64,000 bases of DNA from Amnibacterium sp. CER49 (GCF_029846255.1 NZ_JARVWQ010000002.1:744001-808000); one strand, 5' to 3'; positions 28,059-37,529 are shown, counted from the first letter of the stretch. Notes: a model not told the origin generated them from the letters alone. Translations and numbers: made by a program.

Positions 28059-28078
28059 GTGTGAATGCTCATTGACAC
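28059..28078. promoter_or_regulatory. TetR operator overlapping the promoter of the TetR-GT unit
   Basis: GTGTGAATG-CT-CATTGACAC is an inverted repeat with a single mismatched pair. It overlaps the -35 hexamer TTGACA at 28072-28077, so binding would block transcription of the TetR-glycosyltransferase unit. Confidence 0.72.
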
Positions 28079-28100
28079 GGAAACGGCTTCGGAGTACACC
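28072..28100 (+). promoter_or_regulatory. Sigma70-type promoter of the TetR-GT unit
   Basis: Perfect -35 TTGACA (28072-28077), 17-bp spacer, -10 TACACC (28095-28100). The ATG at 28111 is only 10 nt past the -10, so the mRNA would be almost leaderless. Confidence 0.72.
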
Positions 28101-28110
28101 GGGCCGCACG

Positions 28111-28725
28111 ATGAGCACCACCCGCCCGTATCGCATGGCGGCCCGCCAGGAGGCGGTGCAGGCCACCCGCGCGCGCATCCTCGCCGCGGTCCGCGATCTC
28201 GCCTACGAGCAGCTCGACTTCGACCCCACGCTCGAACGGGTGGCGAGCCGCGCCGGGGTGAGCGTGCAGACGGTCCTCCGGCACTTCGTCTCGCGGCAGG
28301 CGCTGCTCGAGCAGGCGCGCGAGACGGCCCGCTCGGAGATCGTCGAGGAGCGCCGGCCTGCGGCGGGAGGCGCGGACGCCGCCCTGCGGGCGCTGCTGCA
28401 GCACTACGAGCTGCGCGGCGCCTTCACGCTCGCCATGCTCGCCCGCGAGGACGACGACCCGGGCGTCGCGCTCATCACGAGCGCCGGCAAGGTCGTGCAC
28501 CGCCGCTGGGTGGCGGAGGTCTTCGCGGACGCGCTGCCGCCCGAGGGCGCGTCCCGCGACGCGCTGCTCGACCTGCTGGTCGTCGCGACCGACGTCTACG
28601 CCTGGAAGCTCCTCCGCCGCGACCGGCGTCTCCCGGTCGCCGCGGTGCACGCCCGGATGCGGGCGATGACCGACGCGCTGCTCGCCGGGAGCCGCGCGCC
28701 CTCGAGGAAGAAGGACGGGTCATGA
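28111..28725 (+). CDS. TetR/AcrR family transcriptional regulator
   Basis: 204 aa. N-terminal HTH with TLERVASRAGVSVQTVLRHF and AARQEAVQATRARILAAVR before it; the C-terminal helical domain should bind a ligand. I took the ATG at 28111 because it fits the promoter spacing and the HTH begins about 15 residues later. Overlaps the glycosyltransferase start by ATGA, so the regulator and enzyme are made together. Likely autorepressor through 28059-28078. Confidence 0.9.
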   Translation: MSTTRPYRMAARQEAVQATRARILAAVRDLAYEQLDFDPTLERVASRAGVSVQTVLRHFVSRQALLEQARETARSEIVEERRPAAGGADAALRALLQHYELRGAFTLAMLAREDDDPGVALITSAGKVVHRRWVAEVFADALPPEGASRDALLDLLVVATDVYAWKLLRRDRRLPVAAVHARMRAMTDALLAGSRAPSRKKDGS

Positions 28726-29849
28726 GCACTGCACTGATCGTCACCACCGACATGGGCGGCAACCTGCCGCCGCTGCTCGGCGTCGGCGCCGAGCTCGTCG
28801 CGCGCGGCTGGGACGTCGTCGTGCACGCCGACGACCGCGTCCGAAGCCGCGCGCAGGCGCACGGCCTGCGCTTCGAGCAGGCTGCCGGCGTCGCCTACGA
28901 CGCGGCGGAGGACCGCACGCTGCTGCAGGCGCTCCGCGACATCCCGGCCTTCTGGGCCGACCGCGCCCGCGGGCGGGACGCGGTCGCCCTCGCGCGCCGC
29001 ATCGGCGCCGAGGTCGCCGTGGTCGACGTGCTGCTCGTCGGCGCGCTCGCCGAGCTCGAGGCCGCGGGGATCCGCACCGTCGTCGTCGTGCACTCCACCT
29101 GGGAGGGCGTGCGGAGCTGGTTCGGCGGTCCGATCGGCGCGCTGCTGAAGGTGCGCGGGGTCGATCCCGCCCGCACCCTCGCCGCCGCGGATCGCGTGCT
29201 CGTCGCGAGCTCGCCACGGCTCGGCCGCCCGTTCCCGATGCCGGCCAACGCGCTCGTGATCGGGCCCGTGCTGCAGGAGGTGCCGACACCGGCGGCGCGG
29301 CCGGCGCGACCCCTCGCGCTCGTCTCGCTGAGCACGGTCGCCTTCCCCGGCCAGCGGGAGGCGTTCCAGCGCGTGCTCGACGCGGCAGCCGCGCTCCCGG
29401 CGGACGTGCGGGCGGGCACGGGTCGCGCGGTCCCGGCCGAGGCGCTGCGCCCGGGAGCGAACACGACGCTCGAGCCGCTCGTCGACCACGGGGCGCTGAT
29501 GCCCTCCGCCTCGGTCGTCGTGACGCACGGCGGCCACGCGACGACGGTGCGAGCGCTCGCGCACGGGCTGCCCCTGCTCCTCGTGCCGATGCACCCGATG
29601 ATGGATCAGCCCCGCATCGCGAAGGCGGTCGTGGCCGCCGGTGCCGGGCTCGCCGTGCCGAAGTCGGCGTCCGCCGACCGCATCCGCGAGGCGCTGCGCC
29701 GGCTGCTCGGGGAACCGGCGTTCGCGGAGGCGGCAGGGCGGCTCGGCGCGGAGCTCGTCGCGGCCGACGGTCGGCGCCGTGCCGCGGACGAGGTCGAGCG
29801 CGTCGCGCGGACCGCGGCTGCACGCACGGAACGGCGGGCCGCCTCCTGA
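28722..29849 (+). CDS. GT1-type glycosyltransferase (UDP-glycosyltransferase fold)
   Basis: 375-aa GT-B enzyme related to actinobacterial natural-product glycosyltransferases. N-domain GGNLPPLLGVGAELVARGWDV replaces the catalytic His loop of macrolide GTs (GHxxP) with the GNxPP variant seen in part of this family; C-domain THGGHATTVRALAHGLPLLLVP and DQPRIAK form the nucleotide-sugar site. Target unknown: a lipid, a self-made product, or an incoming antibiotic. Paired with TetR and inserted between ftsK and pgsA on the opposite strand. Confidence 0.87.
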   Translation: MSTALIVTTDMGGNLPPLLGVGAELVARGWDVVVHADDRVRSRAQAHGLRFEQAAGVAYDAAEDRTLLQALRDIPAFWADRARGRDAVALARRIGAEVAVVDVLLVGALAELEAAGIRTVVVVHSTWEGVRSWFGGPIGALLKVRGVDPARTLAAADRVLVASSPRLGRPFPMPANALVIGPVLQEVPTPAARPARPLALVSLSTVAFPGQREAFQRVLDAAAALPADVRAGTGRAVPAEALRPGANTTLEPLVDHGALMPSASVVVTHGGHATTVRALAHGLPLLLVPMHPMMDQPRIAKAVVAAGAGLAVPKSASADRIREALRRLLGEPAFAEAAGRLGAELVAADGRRRAADEVERVARTAAARTERRAAS

Positions 29850-29866
29850 GGGAGGCGACCCGCCGT
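29831..29866. terminator. Bidirectional terminator between GT gene and ftsK
   Basis: ACGGCGGGCCGCCTCC (29831-29846) pairs with GGAGGCGACCCGCCGT (29851-29866) at 15 of 16 positions with a TGAG loop that contains the GT stop codon. It separates convergent GT and ftsK. Confidence 0.75.
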
Positions 29867-29881
29867 CCGCGGACCGTCGCG

Positions 29882-32746
29882 CTAGTCGCGGCCGGTGAGC
29901 GCCCAGGCGTCCTCGGACGCCTCGGCGTCGGGCTCGTCGTAGAAGTCCAGCGCCACCGGCGCCGCCGCTCCCCCGCCGCCCGAGGCGGCCCCGTTCGCCG
30001 GGAGGCCGCGGATGCGGGCGAGCGCGTCCTGCAGCCCGTCCGGCTGCACGAGCACCTCGCGCGCCTTCGACCCCTCCGAGGGCCCGACGATCTCGCGGGA
30101 CTCCATGAGGTCCATGAGCCGACCCGCCTTCGCGAAGCCGACGCGGAGCTTGCGCTGCAGCATCGAGGTGGAGCCGAACTGCGAGTTGATGACGAGCTCC
30201 GCCGCGGCGAGCAGCAGCTCCATGTCGTCGCCGACGTCGCCGTCGATCTCGCGCTTCGGGGCCTCCTCCGACACGTCCTGCCGGTAGTCGGGCCGCGCCT
30301 GGTTCTTCACGTGCTCGACGACCTGGGCGATCTCGGACTCGTTCACCCACGCGCCCTGGATGCGCATCGGCTTCGAGGCGCCCATCGGCAGGAACAGCCC
30401 GTCGCCCTGGCCGAGCAGCTTGTCGGCGCCGACCTGGTCGAGGATGACGCGGCTGTCGGTCGAGGAGCTCACCGCGAAGGCGAGGCGGCTCGGCACGTTC
30501 GCCTTGATGAGGCCCGTCACGACGTCGACGCTCGGGCGCTGCGTGGCGAGCACCAGGTGGATGCCCGAGGCGCGGGCCAGCTGCGTGATGCGGACGATCG
30601 AGTCCTCCACGTCGCGCGGCGCGACCATCATCAGGTCCGCGAGCTCGTCGACGACCACGAGCAGGTACGGGTACGGCGCGAGCTTCCGGTGCGACCCTGC
30701 CGGCAGCACGATCTCGTTGTTCGCGACCGCCCGGTTGAAGTCGTCGATGTGGCGGAAGCCGAACGACTCGAGGTCGTCGTACCGCATGTCCATCTCCTTC
30801 ACGACCCACTGCAGCGCCTCGGACGCCTTCTTCGGGTTCGTGATGATGGGGGTGATGAGGTGCGGCACGCCCTGGTAGGCCGTGAGCTCGACGCGCTTCG
30901 GGTCGATGAGGACCATGCGGACCTCGCTCGGCTTCGCGCGCATGAGCAGGCTCGTCACCATCGAGTTCACGAAGGACGACTTGCCGGCGCCGGTGGCACC
31001 CGCGACGAGGAGGTGCGGCATCTTCGCGAGGTTCGCCACGACGTGGCCGCCCTCGACGTCCTTGCCGATGCCGATGGTCATCGGGTGGGAGCTCTTCACC
31101 GCCGCCTGCGACCGGAGCACGTCGCCGAGGGTGACGATCTCCTTGTCGGCGTTCGGGATCTCGATGCCGATGGCGCTCTTGCCGGGGATCGGCGAGAGGA
31201 TGCGCACCTCGTTCGACGCGACCGCGTAGGCGAGGTTCTTCGACAGCGCGGTGACCTTCTCGACCTTGACGCCGGGGCCGAGCTCGACCTCGTACCGCGT
31301 CACCGTCGGGCCGCGCGAGTAGCCGCTGACCTTCGCCTCGACCTTGAACTGCGCGAGCACGTCGGTGATCGCCCCGACGATCTGGTCGTTCGCCTCGGAG
31401 CGCGCCTTGGGCGGATCGCCGGCGGCGAGCACCGTCGGCTGCGGCAGCGTGTAGCCGTCCTCCCCGACGGGCGACTGCGCGGCGTACTCCGACTCGGGGT
31501 CCTCCTCGGCGTCGACGGGCGCCGCGACGGGTGCCGGCGCGGCGATCGACGCGGTCGCGGGGGCGGGCGCCGGAGTCGGGACGGACACGGCCGACCGCTC
31601 GGGGTCGGCGACGAGCTCCTCGAACGAGGCGAAGGAGAACTCCTGCTCGTCGCCGGGGTCCGGCGTCACGTCCGGCAGACCGGCGTCCACCGGCGAGAGC
31701 GGCGCGGCGAGCGGCGCGTGCTCGGGCGCCGGACCGAGGTCGAGGCCGAGGGCCCCGACGGGGTCGGCCTCGACCTCGGCGCCGTCGACGATCGGGGTGT
31801 CGTAGGCCGGGTCCGGGCGGCGCAGGCCACGGCGCCACCACGGCACGTGGTCGCCCTGCGGCACGTCGCTCTCGTGCAGCCCGAAGCTCGCGAGGTCGCC
31901 CGCGTGGACGCCGTCCGCGACGGCGTCGGGCTCGGGCTCCTGGTCGGCCTTCGCGCCGCGCCGCTTCTTCGGCGCGGGCTCGGCCTCGCCCTCGGGCGCG
32001 TCCTGCGCGACCCGCGGCGGCAGCCCGAAGAGGTAGCGGTAGAGGTCGCCGAGCCGCTCGGGGAGCCTGTTCGGCGGCGTCCGGGTGAGCACGAAGAGGC
32101 TGAGGACGAGCAGCACCACCGCGACCGCGATCGCGAGCGGCGCGTTGCCGACGCTGAGCAGCGGCGACGCGAGCAGCCAGCCGGCCACCCCGCCGCCCGC
32201 CCGGATCGCCGCGACGCCCTGCTCCGGCTGCGGGTTCCCACCCGCGACCTGGCAGATGGCGGAGCTCGAGACGACGAGCATGCCGCTGCCGACGCCGATG
32301 CGCCCGTTGTCGTGCACCGACGAGGGGTGCCGGAACAGCCAGAGCGCGAGCAGCGCGAAGAACACGGGCAGCGCGAAGGCGGCCTGACCGAAGAGCCCGC
32401 CGAAGGTGAACTGCTCGATGCCGCGGACGATCGCGTTCGTGCGGAGGAACCACTCGGCGGCCCCGCCGAGCACGGCGAGGATCAGCAGCAGGAACGGCAG
32501 GCCGTCCCGGCGCTGCTCCCGCTCGAGCGTCTCGGGCCCGAACGCGCGCGCGGCGCCGCCCGCGACGTGCGCGGCGCCGAGCCATGCCTTCGTCGCGACG
32601 GTCTCCTGCGCCATCCCCGCCGGGTACGCCTTCGTGCCGTTGGCGCTCTTCGCCCGACTCGAGGTGGTGGTCCTCGAGCGGGTCGTCGTCGCGCCGCTCC
32701 GCGCAGCGGTCGCGCGGGCAGCGCCTCCCCTGGTGCTTGCAGCCAT
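29882..32746 (-). CDS. ftsK: DNA translocase FtsK
   Basis: 954 aa. N-terminal membrane part with about four helices (about 80-220), an acidic/Pro-Ala linker (about 240-440), then the RecA-like motor with Walker [13 protein letters not shown] and [10 protein letters not shown], and a C-terminal gamma winged helix ([21 protein letters not shown], in part) that reads KOPS sites. Clears and segregates the chromosome at the septum. ATG 32746 is 7 nt after TACCCT, suggesting a leaderless mRNA. Confidence 0.95.
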   Translation of the reverse strand: MAASTRGGAARATAARSGATTTRSRTTTSSRAKSANGTKAYPAGMAQETVATKAWLGAAHVAGGAARAFGPETLEREQRRDGLPFLLLILAVLGGAAEWFLRTNAIVRGIEQFTFGGLFGQAAFALPVFFALLALWLFRHPSSVHDNGRIGVGSGMLVVSSSAICQVAGGNPQPEQGVAAIRAGGGVAGWLLASPLLSVGNAPLAIAVAVVLLVLSLFVLTRTPPNRLPERLGDLYRYLFGLPPRVAQDAPEGEAEPAPKKRRGAKADQEPEPDAVADGVHAGDLASFGLHESDVPQGDHVPWWRRGLRRPDPAYDTPIVDGAEVEADPVGALGLDLGPAPEHAPLAAPLSPVDAGLPDVTPDPGDEQEFSFASFEELVADPERSAVSVPTPAPAPATASIAAPAPVAAPVDAEEDPESEYAAQSPVGEDGYTLPQPTVLAAGDPPKARSEANDQIVGAITDVLAQFKVEAKVSGYSRGPTVTRYEVELGPGVKVEKVTALSKNLAYAVASNEVRILSPIPGKSAIGIEIPNADKEIVTLGDVLRSQAAVKSSHPMTIGIGKDVEGGHVVANLAKMPHLLVAGATGAGKSSFVNSMVTSLLMRAKPSEVRMVLIDPKRVELTAYQGVPHLITPIITNPKKASEALQWVVKEMDMRYDDLESFGFRHIDDFNRAVANNEIVLPAGSHRKLAPYPYLLVVVDELADLMMVAPRDVEDSIVRITQLARASGIHLVLATQRPSVDVVTGLIKANVPSRLAFAVSSSTDSRVILDQVGADKLLGQGDGLFLPMGASKPMRIQGAWVNESEIAQVVEHVKNQARPDYRQDVSEEAPKREIDGDVGDDMELLLAAAELVINSQFGSTSMLQRKLRVGFAKAGRLMDLMESREIVGPSEGSKAREVLVQPDGLQDALARIRGLPANGAASGGGGAAAPVALDFYDEPDAEASEDAWALTGRD

Positions 32747-32753
32747 GCGGGTC

Positions 32754-32759
32754 AGGGTA
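32754..32759 (-). promoter_or_regulatory. Candidate -10 element (TACCCT) of ftsK
   Basis: TACCCT on the minus strand with 7 nt to the ftsK ATG; no SD precedes the gene. Confidence 0.5.
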
Positions 32760-32957
32760 GGCCGACGGGGGACACGGATCGACGAAGCGGGCACCCCTCT
32801 TCCGGGGGGCACGGGGGCCGTGGGCTCGCGGAGCCGAACGTCCCGTCGACCAGGCGCTCCGCTTCCGGCGGCGCGGCGCGGCGGGGCCGCGCGCCCGGAC
32901 GGATCGGCAGCCGGCGCTCAGGCGGTGGTATCACCGGCGCCGCCGAGGGGACATGGA

Positions 32958-33037
32958 ACCGCGTGCAGGCGGTCCACCCCGTGTCGGCGCAGAAGGACGA
33001 TCTGCACCGACACGGGGACGGAGCACCTGCACGCGGT
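32958..33037. repeat. 80-nt imperfect inverted repeat upstream of ftsK
   Basis: An outer 12-bp stem (ACCGCGTGCAGG at 32958-32969 with CCTGCACGCGGT at 33026-33037) encloses a nearly symmetric internal loop and an inner 17-nt stem with one mismatch (32977-32993 with 33001-33017, 7-nt loop). It fills much of the 319-nt gap between ftsK and the AHSA1 gene, whose stop lies 28 nt away. May be the AHSA1 terminator, a mobile-type repeat, or a small structured RNA. The rest of the gap shows only GC-rich sequence. Confidence 0.8.
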
Positions 33038-33065
33038 ATCGGTCGTGCCGCCGCACGGAAGCGGG

Positions 33066-33569
33066 TCAGGCGGTCGCCGGCTGCTGCTCCGCGAGCAGCG
33101 CGTCGATCTGGCCCATGGCCTGCTTGAGGCCCTCCTCCATGCCCATGTCGAGCATCTTCTGCAGCTGCTCCACCGACTCGAACGTGCTGACGAACCGCAC
33201 CCGGGTCCGCTCCCCCGCCGGCTCGAACTCGGCGTGCATGCGCGTGAAGCCCATGGCGGGGTCGGGCTCGCCGGAGTCGTCGGCGAACGCGTCGTCGACG
33301 GTGAACGAGCGCGGCTCGTCGACCTCGCGGACGATCCACATGCCGTGGGCGCGCTCGCCGTCCGGTCCGGTCATGAAGTAGTGCGAGCGGGCGCCGGGAA
33401 CGAGCTCGTGGCGCACGAACGTGGCAGGCCAGCCGGGAGGGCCCCAGTGGCGCTCGAGGCGGCGCGGGTCGGCGTAGAGCGCCCAGACGCGCGCGACGTC
33501 GGCGGCGAACTCCGCCGTGACGGTCATGGTCTGCTGGTCGAGGTCCTTCTCGACGTCGAGGACGGGCAT
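33066..33569 (-). CDS. SRPBCC/AHSA1 domain protein
   Basis: 167-aa START-like beta-grip protein: VTAEFAADVARVWALYADPRRLERHWGPP (in part VWALYADPRRLERHWGP), then MTGPDGERAHGMW and TRMHAEFEPAGERTRVRFVS match AHSA1-type members. These bind hydrophobic ligands in their cavity. Two nt after the ArsR stop, so translated with that regulator, a common pairing. ATG 33569. Confidence 0.9.
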   Translation of the reverse strand: MPVLDVEKDLDQQTMTVTAEFAADVARVWALYADPRRLERHWGPPGWPATFVRHELVPGARSHYFMTGPDGERAHGMWIVREVDEPRSFTVDDAFADDSGEPDPAMGFTRMHAEFEPAGERTRVRFVSTFESVEQLQKMLDMGMEEGLKQAMGQIDALLAEQQPATA

Positions 33570-33571
33570 CG

Positions 33572-33934
33572 CTACTCCTTGGGTTCCTTCGTCGGACCCT
33601 CCGCGAGGAGGGCGTCCATCGAATCGATGCGGTGCCGCCAGAGCGCCTCGAAGGCGTCGAGCACCCCGCGTGCGCGCGCGAGCCGCTCGGGCTCGGCGTG
33701 CACGCGCTGCTCGCGGCCGTGCCGCGTCTTGCCGACGAGTCCCGCCCGCTCGAGCACGGCGACGTGCTTCTGCACGGCGGGCAGGCTCATCCGGTACGCC
33801 CCCGCGAGGGCGGACACGGACTGCTCGCGCTCGATCACCCGGACGAGGATGTCGCGCCGGGTGGCGTCGGCGAGCGCCTGGAAGATCCGGTCGATCTCCT
33901 CCTGCGACGGCTCCGCATCGATTTGTACAACCAT
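33572..33934 (-). CDS. ArsR family transcriptional regulator
   Basis: 120-aa winged helix: IFQALADATRRDILVRV, SVSALAGAYRMSLPAVQKHVAVLERAGLV (in part) and RHGREQRVHAEPERL. It lacks the Cys metal sites of SmtB/ArsR sensors and belongs to the group paired with AHSA1 proteins. ATG 33934 lies inside a palindrome that is probably its operator. Confidence 0.9.
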   Translation of the reverse strand: MVVQIDAEPSQEEIDRIFQALADATRRDILVRVIEREQSVSALAGAYRMSLPAVQKHVAVLERAGLVGKTRHGREQRVHAEPERLARARGVLDAFEALWRHRIDSMDALLAEGPTKEPKE

Positions 33935-33944
33935 TTGGTTGCAC
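33925..33944. promoter_or_regulatory. Palindrome over the ArsR start codon, likely operator
   Basis: GTACAACCATTTGGTTGCAC contains CAACCA-TT-TGGTTG and extends with one mismatch. The ArsR ATG (33934-33932) is within it. Such CAACCA/TGGTTG sites occur before ArsR-AHSA1 units; autorepression is inferred. Confidence 0.75.
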
Positions 33945-33991
33945 GTTAGACCCAGACGTCATCGGCCGCAAGAGGCGGCCGCGCGGCGGTG

Positions 33992-35668
33992 CTACGCGCT
34001 GACCACCACGGGGATGATCATCGGGCGACGTCGGTGCTTCGTGTTCACCCAGCGGCCCACCGTGCGGCGCACCACCTGGCTGTACGAGTGCAGGTCGCGC
34101 GCGCCGTTCCGGGCGGCGTCGGCGAGCGCCTCGAGGATCTGCGGGCGCACGACGTCGAACACCTCGTCGTCCTCCGCGAAGCCTCGAGCCTGGATCTCGG
34201 GCCCGACGATGACCCGGCCCGTCGCGGGGTCGAGGGCCACGAAGATCGAGATGAAGCCCTCCTCCGCGAGGATGCGGCGGTCCTTCAGGTCGGCGTCGGT
34301 GAGCTCGCCGACGCTCGAGCCGTCGACGTAGACGAAACCGAGGTCGAGCTGCCCGGTCACCGTCGCGAGGCCGTCCTTCAGGTCGACGACGGTGCCGTTG
34401 TCCGCGATGATCACGCGGTCCTCGGGCACGCCGGTCTCGGTCGCGATCTTCGCGTTCGCCACCTGGTGCCGGGCCTCGCCGTGCACCGGCATGGCGCCCT
34501 TCGGCTTCAGGATGTTGTACGCGTACATGAGCTCCCCGGCGGACGCGTGCCCGGAGACGTGGACGCGGGCGTTGCCCTTGTGCACGACGTTCGCGCCGAG
34601 CCGGGTGAGGCCGTTGATCACGCGGTAGACGGCGTTCTCGTTGCCCGGGATGAGGCTCGAGGCGAGGATCACGGTGTCGCCCTCGCCGATCTCGATCGAG
34701 TGCTCGAGGTTCGCCATGCGCGACAGCACGGCCATGGGCTCGCCCTGCGACCCGGTGCTCATGTAGACGATGCGGTCGTCGGGCAGGGTCGCGGCGCGCT
34801 TCGCGTCGATGAGCACGTCGCCCGGCACCTTCAGGTAGCCGAGCTCGGCGGCGATGCCCATGTTCCGCACCATGCTGCGACCGATGAGCGCCACCTTGCG
34901 GTCGTGCGCGTACGCGGCGTCGAGCACCTGCTGCACGCGGTGCACGTGGCTCGAGAAGCTCGCGACGATGACGCGGCGCGGCGCCTTCGCGATGACCTCG
35001 TCGAGCACGGGCCCGATGGAGCGCTCGAGCGGGGTGAAGCCCGGCACGTCGGCGTTCGTCGAGTCGGCGAGGAACAGGTCGACGCCCGCCTCGCCGAGAC
35101 GGGCGAAGGCCCGCAGGTCGGTGAGCCGGTCGTCGAGCGGCAGCTGGTCCATCTTGAAGTCGCCGGTGTGGAGCACCGTGCCGGCGGTCGTGCGGATCGC
35201 GACGGCGAGGGCGTCGGGGATCGAGTGGTTCACGGCGACGAACTCGAGCTCGAAGGGGCCGAGGCGCTCGACCTGCCCCTCCTTCACCGTCAGCGTGTAC
35301 GGCTTGATGCGGTGCTCCTGGAGCTTCGCCTCGATGAGCGCGAGGGTGAGGCCCGAACCGAGCAGCGGGATGTCGCGGCGGAGGCGCAGCAGGTACGGCA
35401 CCGCGCCGATGTGGTCCTCGTGACCGTGCGTCAGCACGACCCCGACGACGTCGTCGAGCCGGTCCCGGATCGGCGCGAAGTCGGGGAGGATCAGGTCGAC
35501 GCCCGGCTGCTCCGTCTCGGGGAAGAGCACGCCGACGTCGACGATCAGCAGCTTGCCGTCGATCTCGAAGACGGTCATGTTGCGCCCGACCTCGCCGAGG
35601 CCGCCGAGCGGAACGATGCGGAGCGTGCCGCGCTGCAGGGCGGGCGGCTCGACGATCTCGCCGCGCAT
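33992..35668 (-). CDS. rnj: Ribonuclease J
   Basis: 558-aa metallo-beta-lactamase/beta-CASP nuclease with 5'-3' exo- and endonuclease activity, key to mRNA decay and rRNA maturation in actinobacteria. Zinc motifs LTHGHEDHIGAVPY and VLHTGDFKMDQ, beta-CASP motifs ADSTNADVPG, FSSHVHRVQQ and HVSGHASAGELMY, then MPVHGEARH. ATG 35668 shares a base with the dapA stop (TGATG). Confidence 0.95.
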   Translation of the reverse strand: MRGEIVEPPALQRGTLRIVPLGGLGEVGRNMTVFEIDGKLLIVDVGVLFPETEQPGVDLILPDFAPIRDRLDDVVGVVLTHGHEDHIGAVPYLLRLRRDIPLLGSGLTLALIEAKLQEHRIKPYTLTVKEGQVERLGPFELEFVAVNHSIPDALAVAIRTTAGTVLHTGDFKMDQLPLDDRLTDLRAFARLGEAGVDLFLADSTNADVPGFTPLERSIGPVLDEVIAKAPRRVIVASFSSHVHRVQQVLDAAYAHDRKVALIGRSMVRNMGIAAELGYLKVPGDVLIDAKRAATLPDDRIVYMSTGSQGEPMAVLSRMANLEHSIEIGEGDTVILASSLIPGNENAVYRVINGLTRLGANVVHKGNARVHVSGHASAGELMYAYNILKPKGAMPVHGEARHQVANAKIATETGVPEDRVIIADNGTVVDLKDGLATVTGQLDLGFVYVDGSSVGELTDADLKDRRILAEEGFISIFVALDPATGRVIVGPEIQARGFAEDDEVFDVVRPQILEALADAARNGARDLHSYSQVVRRTVGRWVNTKHRRRPMIIPVVVSA

Positions 35669-36639
35669 CAGCGGGTCGTCCCGGCGACCTTGGGCAGCGC
35701 GCCGCCGGCGGCCGCGTTCCGGTCCGGACGGAAGTTGCGGAAGTCCGCTCCCGTCACGTCGCGCACGAGCGCGAGGTCGTCCTCGATCACAGCGGCCTCC
35801 GATTCCTCAGGTCCGACCAGGGGTAGCCGCACGCGCGGCGACGAGATGCGGCCGAGGCCGTGGAGCACGTACTTCGCGGCGACGGTGCCGGGCACGTGCG
35901 TCATGACCGCGCGCACGAGCGGCTCGAGGAGCCGGTGCTGGGCGGTCGCGGCGGCGAGGTCGTTGCCGTTCACGGCGTCGACGATGCGGCGGTAGGGCGC
36001 GGCCGCGATGTTCGCGGTCACCCCGATGAGCCCGGAGGCGCCGATCGCGAGGTGCGGCAGCACGTTCGCGTCGTCGCCGGAGAAGTAGAGGAGGTCGGTC
36101 TGGTTCAGCACGCGGCTGACCTCGCTGAAGTCGCCCTTCGCGTCCTTCACCGCCACGATGTTCGGATGCTTCGCGGCGCGGAGGATCGTCTCGTAGCGGA
36201 TCGGCACCCCGGTGCGTCCGGGGATGTCGTAGAGGATGACGGGCAGGTCCGTGGCGTCCGCGACCATGCGGAAGTGCGTGAGCAGGCCGGCCTGCGTCGG
36301 CTTGTTGTAGTACGGCGTGACGATCATCACGCCGTCGGCGCCCGCCGCCGCCGACTTCTTGTAGAGCTCGATGGCGTGCGCGGTCTCGTTCGAGCCGCCG
36401 CCCTGGATCACCTTCGCGCGGCCGCCCGAGACGTCCTTCGCGACCTCGACGAGCCGCACCTTCTCGGGGTCGGTGAGGGTGCTCGTCTCCCCCGTCGTGC
36501 CCGAGACGACGACGCCGTCGGCGCCCGCGCTGATGCAGGAGTCGATGTGCCGCTCGACGTCGTCCCACGCCACCTCGCCGTCGGCGGTGAACGGCGTCAC
36601 CAGGGCGACGAGCACCTGGCCGAAGGGGTTCTCGGGCAC
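35668..36639 (-). CDS. dapA: 4-hydroxy-tetrahydrodipicolinate synthase
   Basis: 323-aa aldolase-fold enzyme, first committed step of DAP/lysine synthesis. SGTTGETSTL, Tyr in ILYDIPGRTGVP and Schiff-base Lys in VAVKDAKGDF are present. GTG start at 36639 with TAGGCT 6 nt upstream, so leaderless initiation is likely. Coupled to rnj, an odd functional pairing but the usual actinobacterial order. Confidence 0.95.
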   Translation of the reverse strand: MPENPFGQVLVALVTPFTADGEVAWDDVERHIDSCISAGADGVVVSGTTGETSTLTDPEKVRLVEVAKDVSGGRAKVIQGGGSNETAHAIELYKKSAAAGADGVMIVTPYYNKPTQAGLLTHFRMVADATDLPVILYDIPGRTGVPIRYETILRAAKHPNIVAVKDAKGDFSEVSRVLNQTDLLYFSGDDANVLPHLAIGASGLIGVTANIAAAPYRRIVDAVNGNDLAAATAQHRLLEPLVRAVMTHVPGTVAAKYVLHGLGRISSPRVRLPLVGPEESEAAVIEDDLALVRDVTGADFRNFRPDRNAAAGGALPKVAGTTR

Positions 36640-36645
36640 CCGAGG

Positions 36646-36651
36646 AGCCTA
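36646..36651 (-). promoter_or_regulatory. Candidate -10 element (TAGGCT) of dapA-rnj
   Basis: TAGGCT on the minus strand, 6 nt before the dapA GTG. Confidence 0.5.
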
Positions 36652-36784
36652 CCGGCCCCACCTCGGCGCGTCCCGGCGGTGTCCGCTCGCGGGCCAGATG
36701 GGTATGCCCTCGGGACATCTGCGGCCGGACGAGCGCGGACGGATGTCCCGGACGGCCGACGGCACGACACCGGGACCGCGAAGG

Positions 36785-37522
36785 TCAGGGGGCGACGCGG
36801 CCGTTCGCCGTGAACGCGGCCGCGGTGTGCGGCATGAGGCCCGCCCAGTGCTGCTCCATCTGCTCGGCGACGAGCTCGATCTCGCGCTGCGGGAAGGAGG
36901 GGAACGTCGACTCGGGGTGCTTCGTGCGCAGCGAGAGGAAGTTCATGAGGCTGCGGGCGTTCATGGTCACGTACATCGACGAGTAGAGGTTGAGCGGCAG
37001 CACGATGCGCGCCACCTCGCGCGCGACGCCCGCCTCGAGCATGCGCCGGTACGCCGCGTAGGCCGCGAGGCTCTGCTCGCGCGAGGCCGCGTCGACGAGG
37101 GCGTGCTGCTCCGCGGTGCCGGGCTCGAACGAGTAGGCGCCCGGCTTGCCGACCTGGATGAGCGGCCGCGACTCGGCGGGCACGTAGAACACGGGCCGCA
37201 GCTCGCGGTAGCGCCCCGACTCCTCGTTGTAGGAGGCGATGCGGTGCCGCATGAACTCGCGGAACACGAAGATCGGCGCCTGCACGTAGAAGGTCATCGA
37301 GTTGTGCTCGAACGGGGATCCGTGCCGGTCGCGCATGAGGTAGTTGATGAGCCCTCGATCGCGGCGCTCGGCCGCGTCGCCCGCCGCGCCCTGCGCCGCC
37401 TCGAGCGTCTGCTCGCCCTGCGTCGAGACCCGTGCCGCGAACAGCACGTCGCTGTCGGCGGCGCTCGCGCGGACGAGCTCGACGGTCATGTCGCTGCGGA
37501 ACTCGGCCTCGGACTCGTCCAT
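36785..37522 (-). CDS. thyX: Flavin-dependent thymidylate synthase ThyX
   Basis: 245 aa. The ThyX signature RHRxxSxNExSxR appears exactly as RHRIASYNEESGRY; SPFEHNSMTFYV and LPLNLYSSMYVTMNARSL are also typical. Makes dTMP from dUMP with FAD and methylene-THF. The ATG at 37522 is 7 nt after TAGGCT. The upstream gene is divergent. Confidence 0.96.
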   Translation of the reverse strand: MDESEAEFRSDMTVELVRASAADSDVLFAARVSTQGEQTLEAAQGAAGDAAERRDRGLINYLMRDRHGSPFEHNSMTFYVQAPIFVFREFMRHRIASYNEESGRYRELRPVFYVPAESRPLIQVGKPGAYSFEPGTAEQHALVDAASREQSLAAYAAYRRMLEAGVAREVARIVLPLNLYSSMYVTMNARSLMNFLSLRTKHPESTFPSFPQREIELVAEQMEQHWAGLMPHTAAAFTANGRVAP

Positions 37523-37529
37523 GGATCCG

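Noticed and set aside
28722-29849. Catalytically dead glycosyltransferase because of the missing His
   Set aside because: The GGNLPP variant is common in a subgroup of actinobacterial GTs, so loss of the His alone does not show inactivity.
28596-32585. Very long minus-strand frame across the TetR-GT module and ftsK
   Set aside because: Arg/Ala-rich low-complexity translation typical of GC-rich shadow frames; conserved proteins occupy other frames.
30311-33127. Plus-strand frame antisense to ftsK
   Set aside because: His/Arg/Asp-rich shadow translation without domains; ftsK is clear on the other strand.
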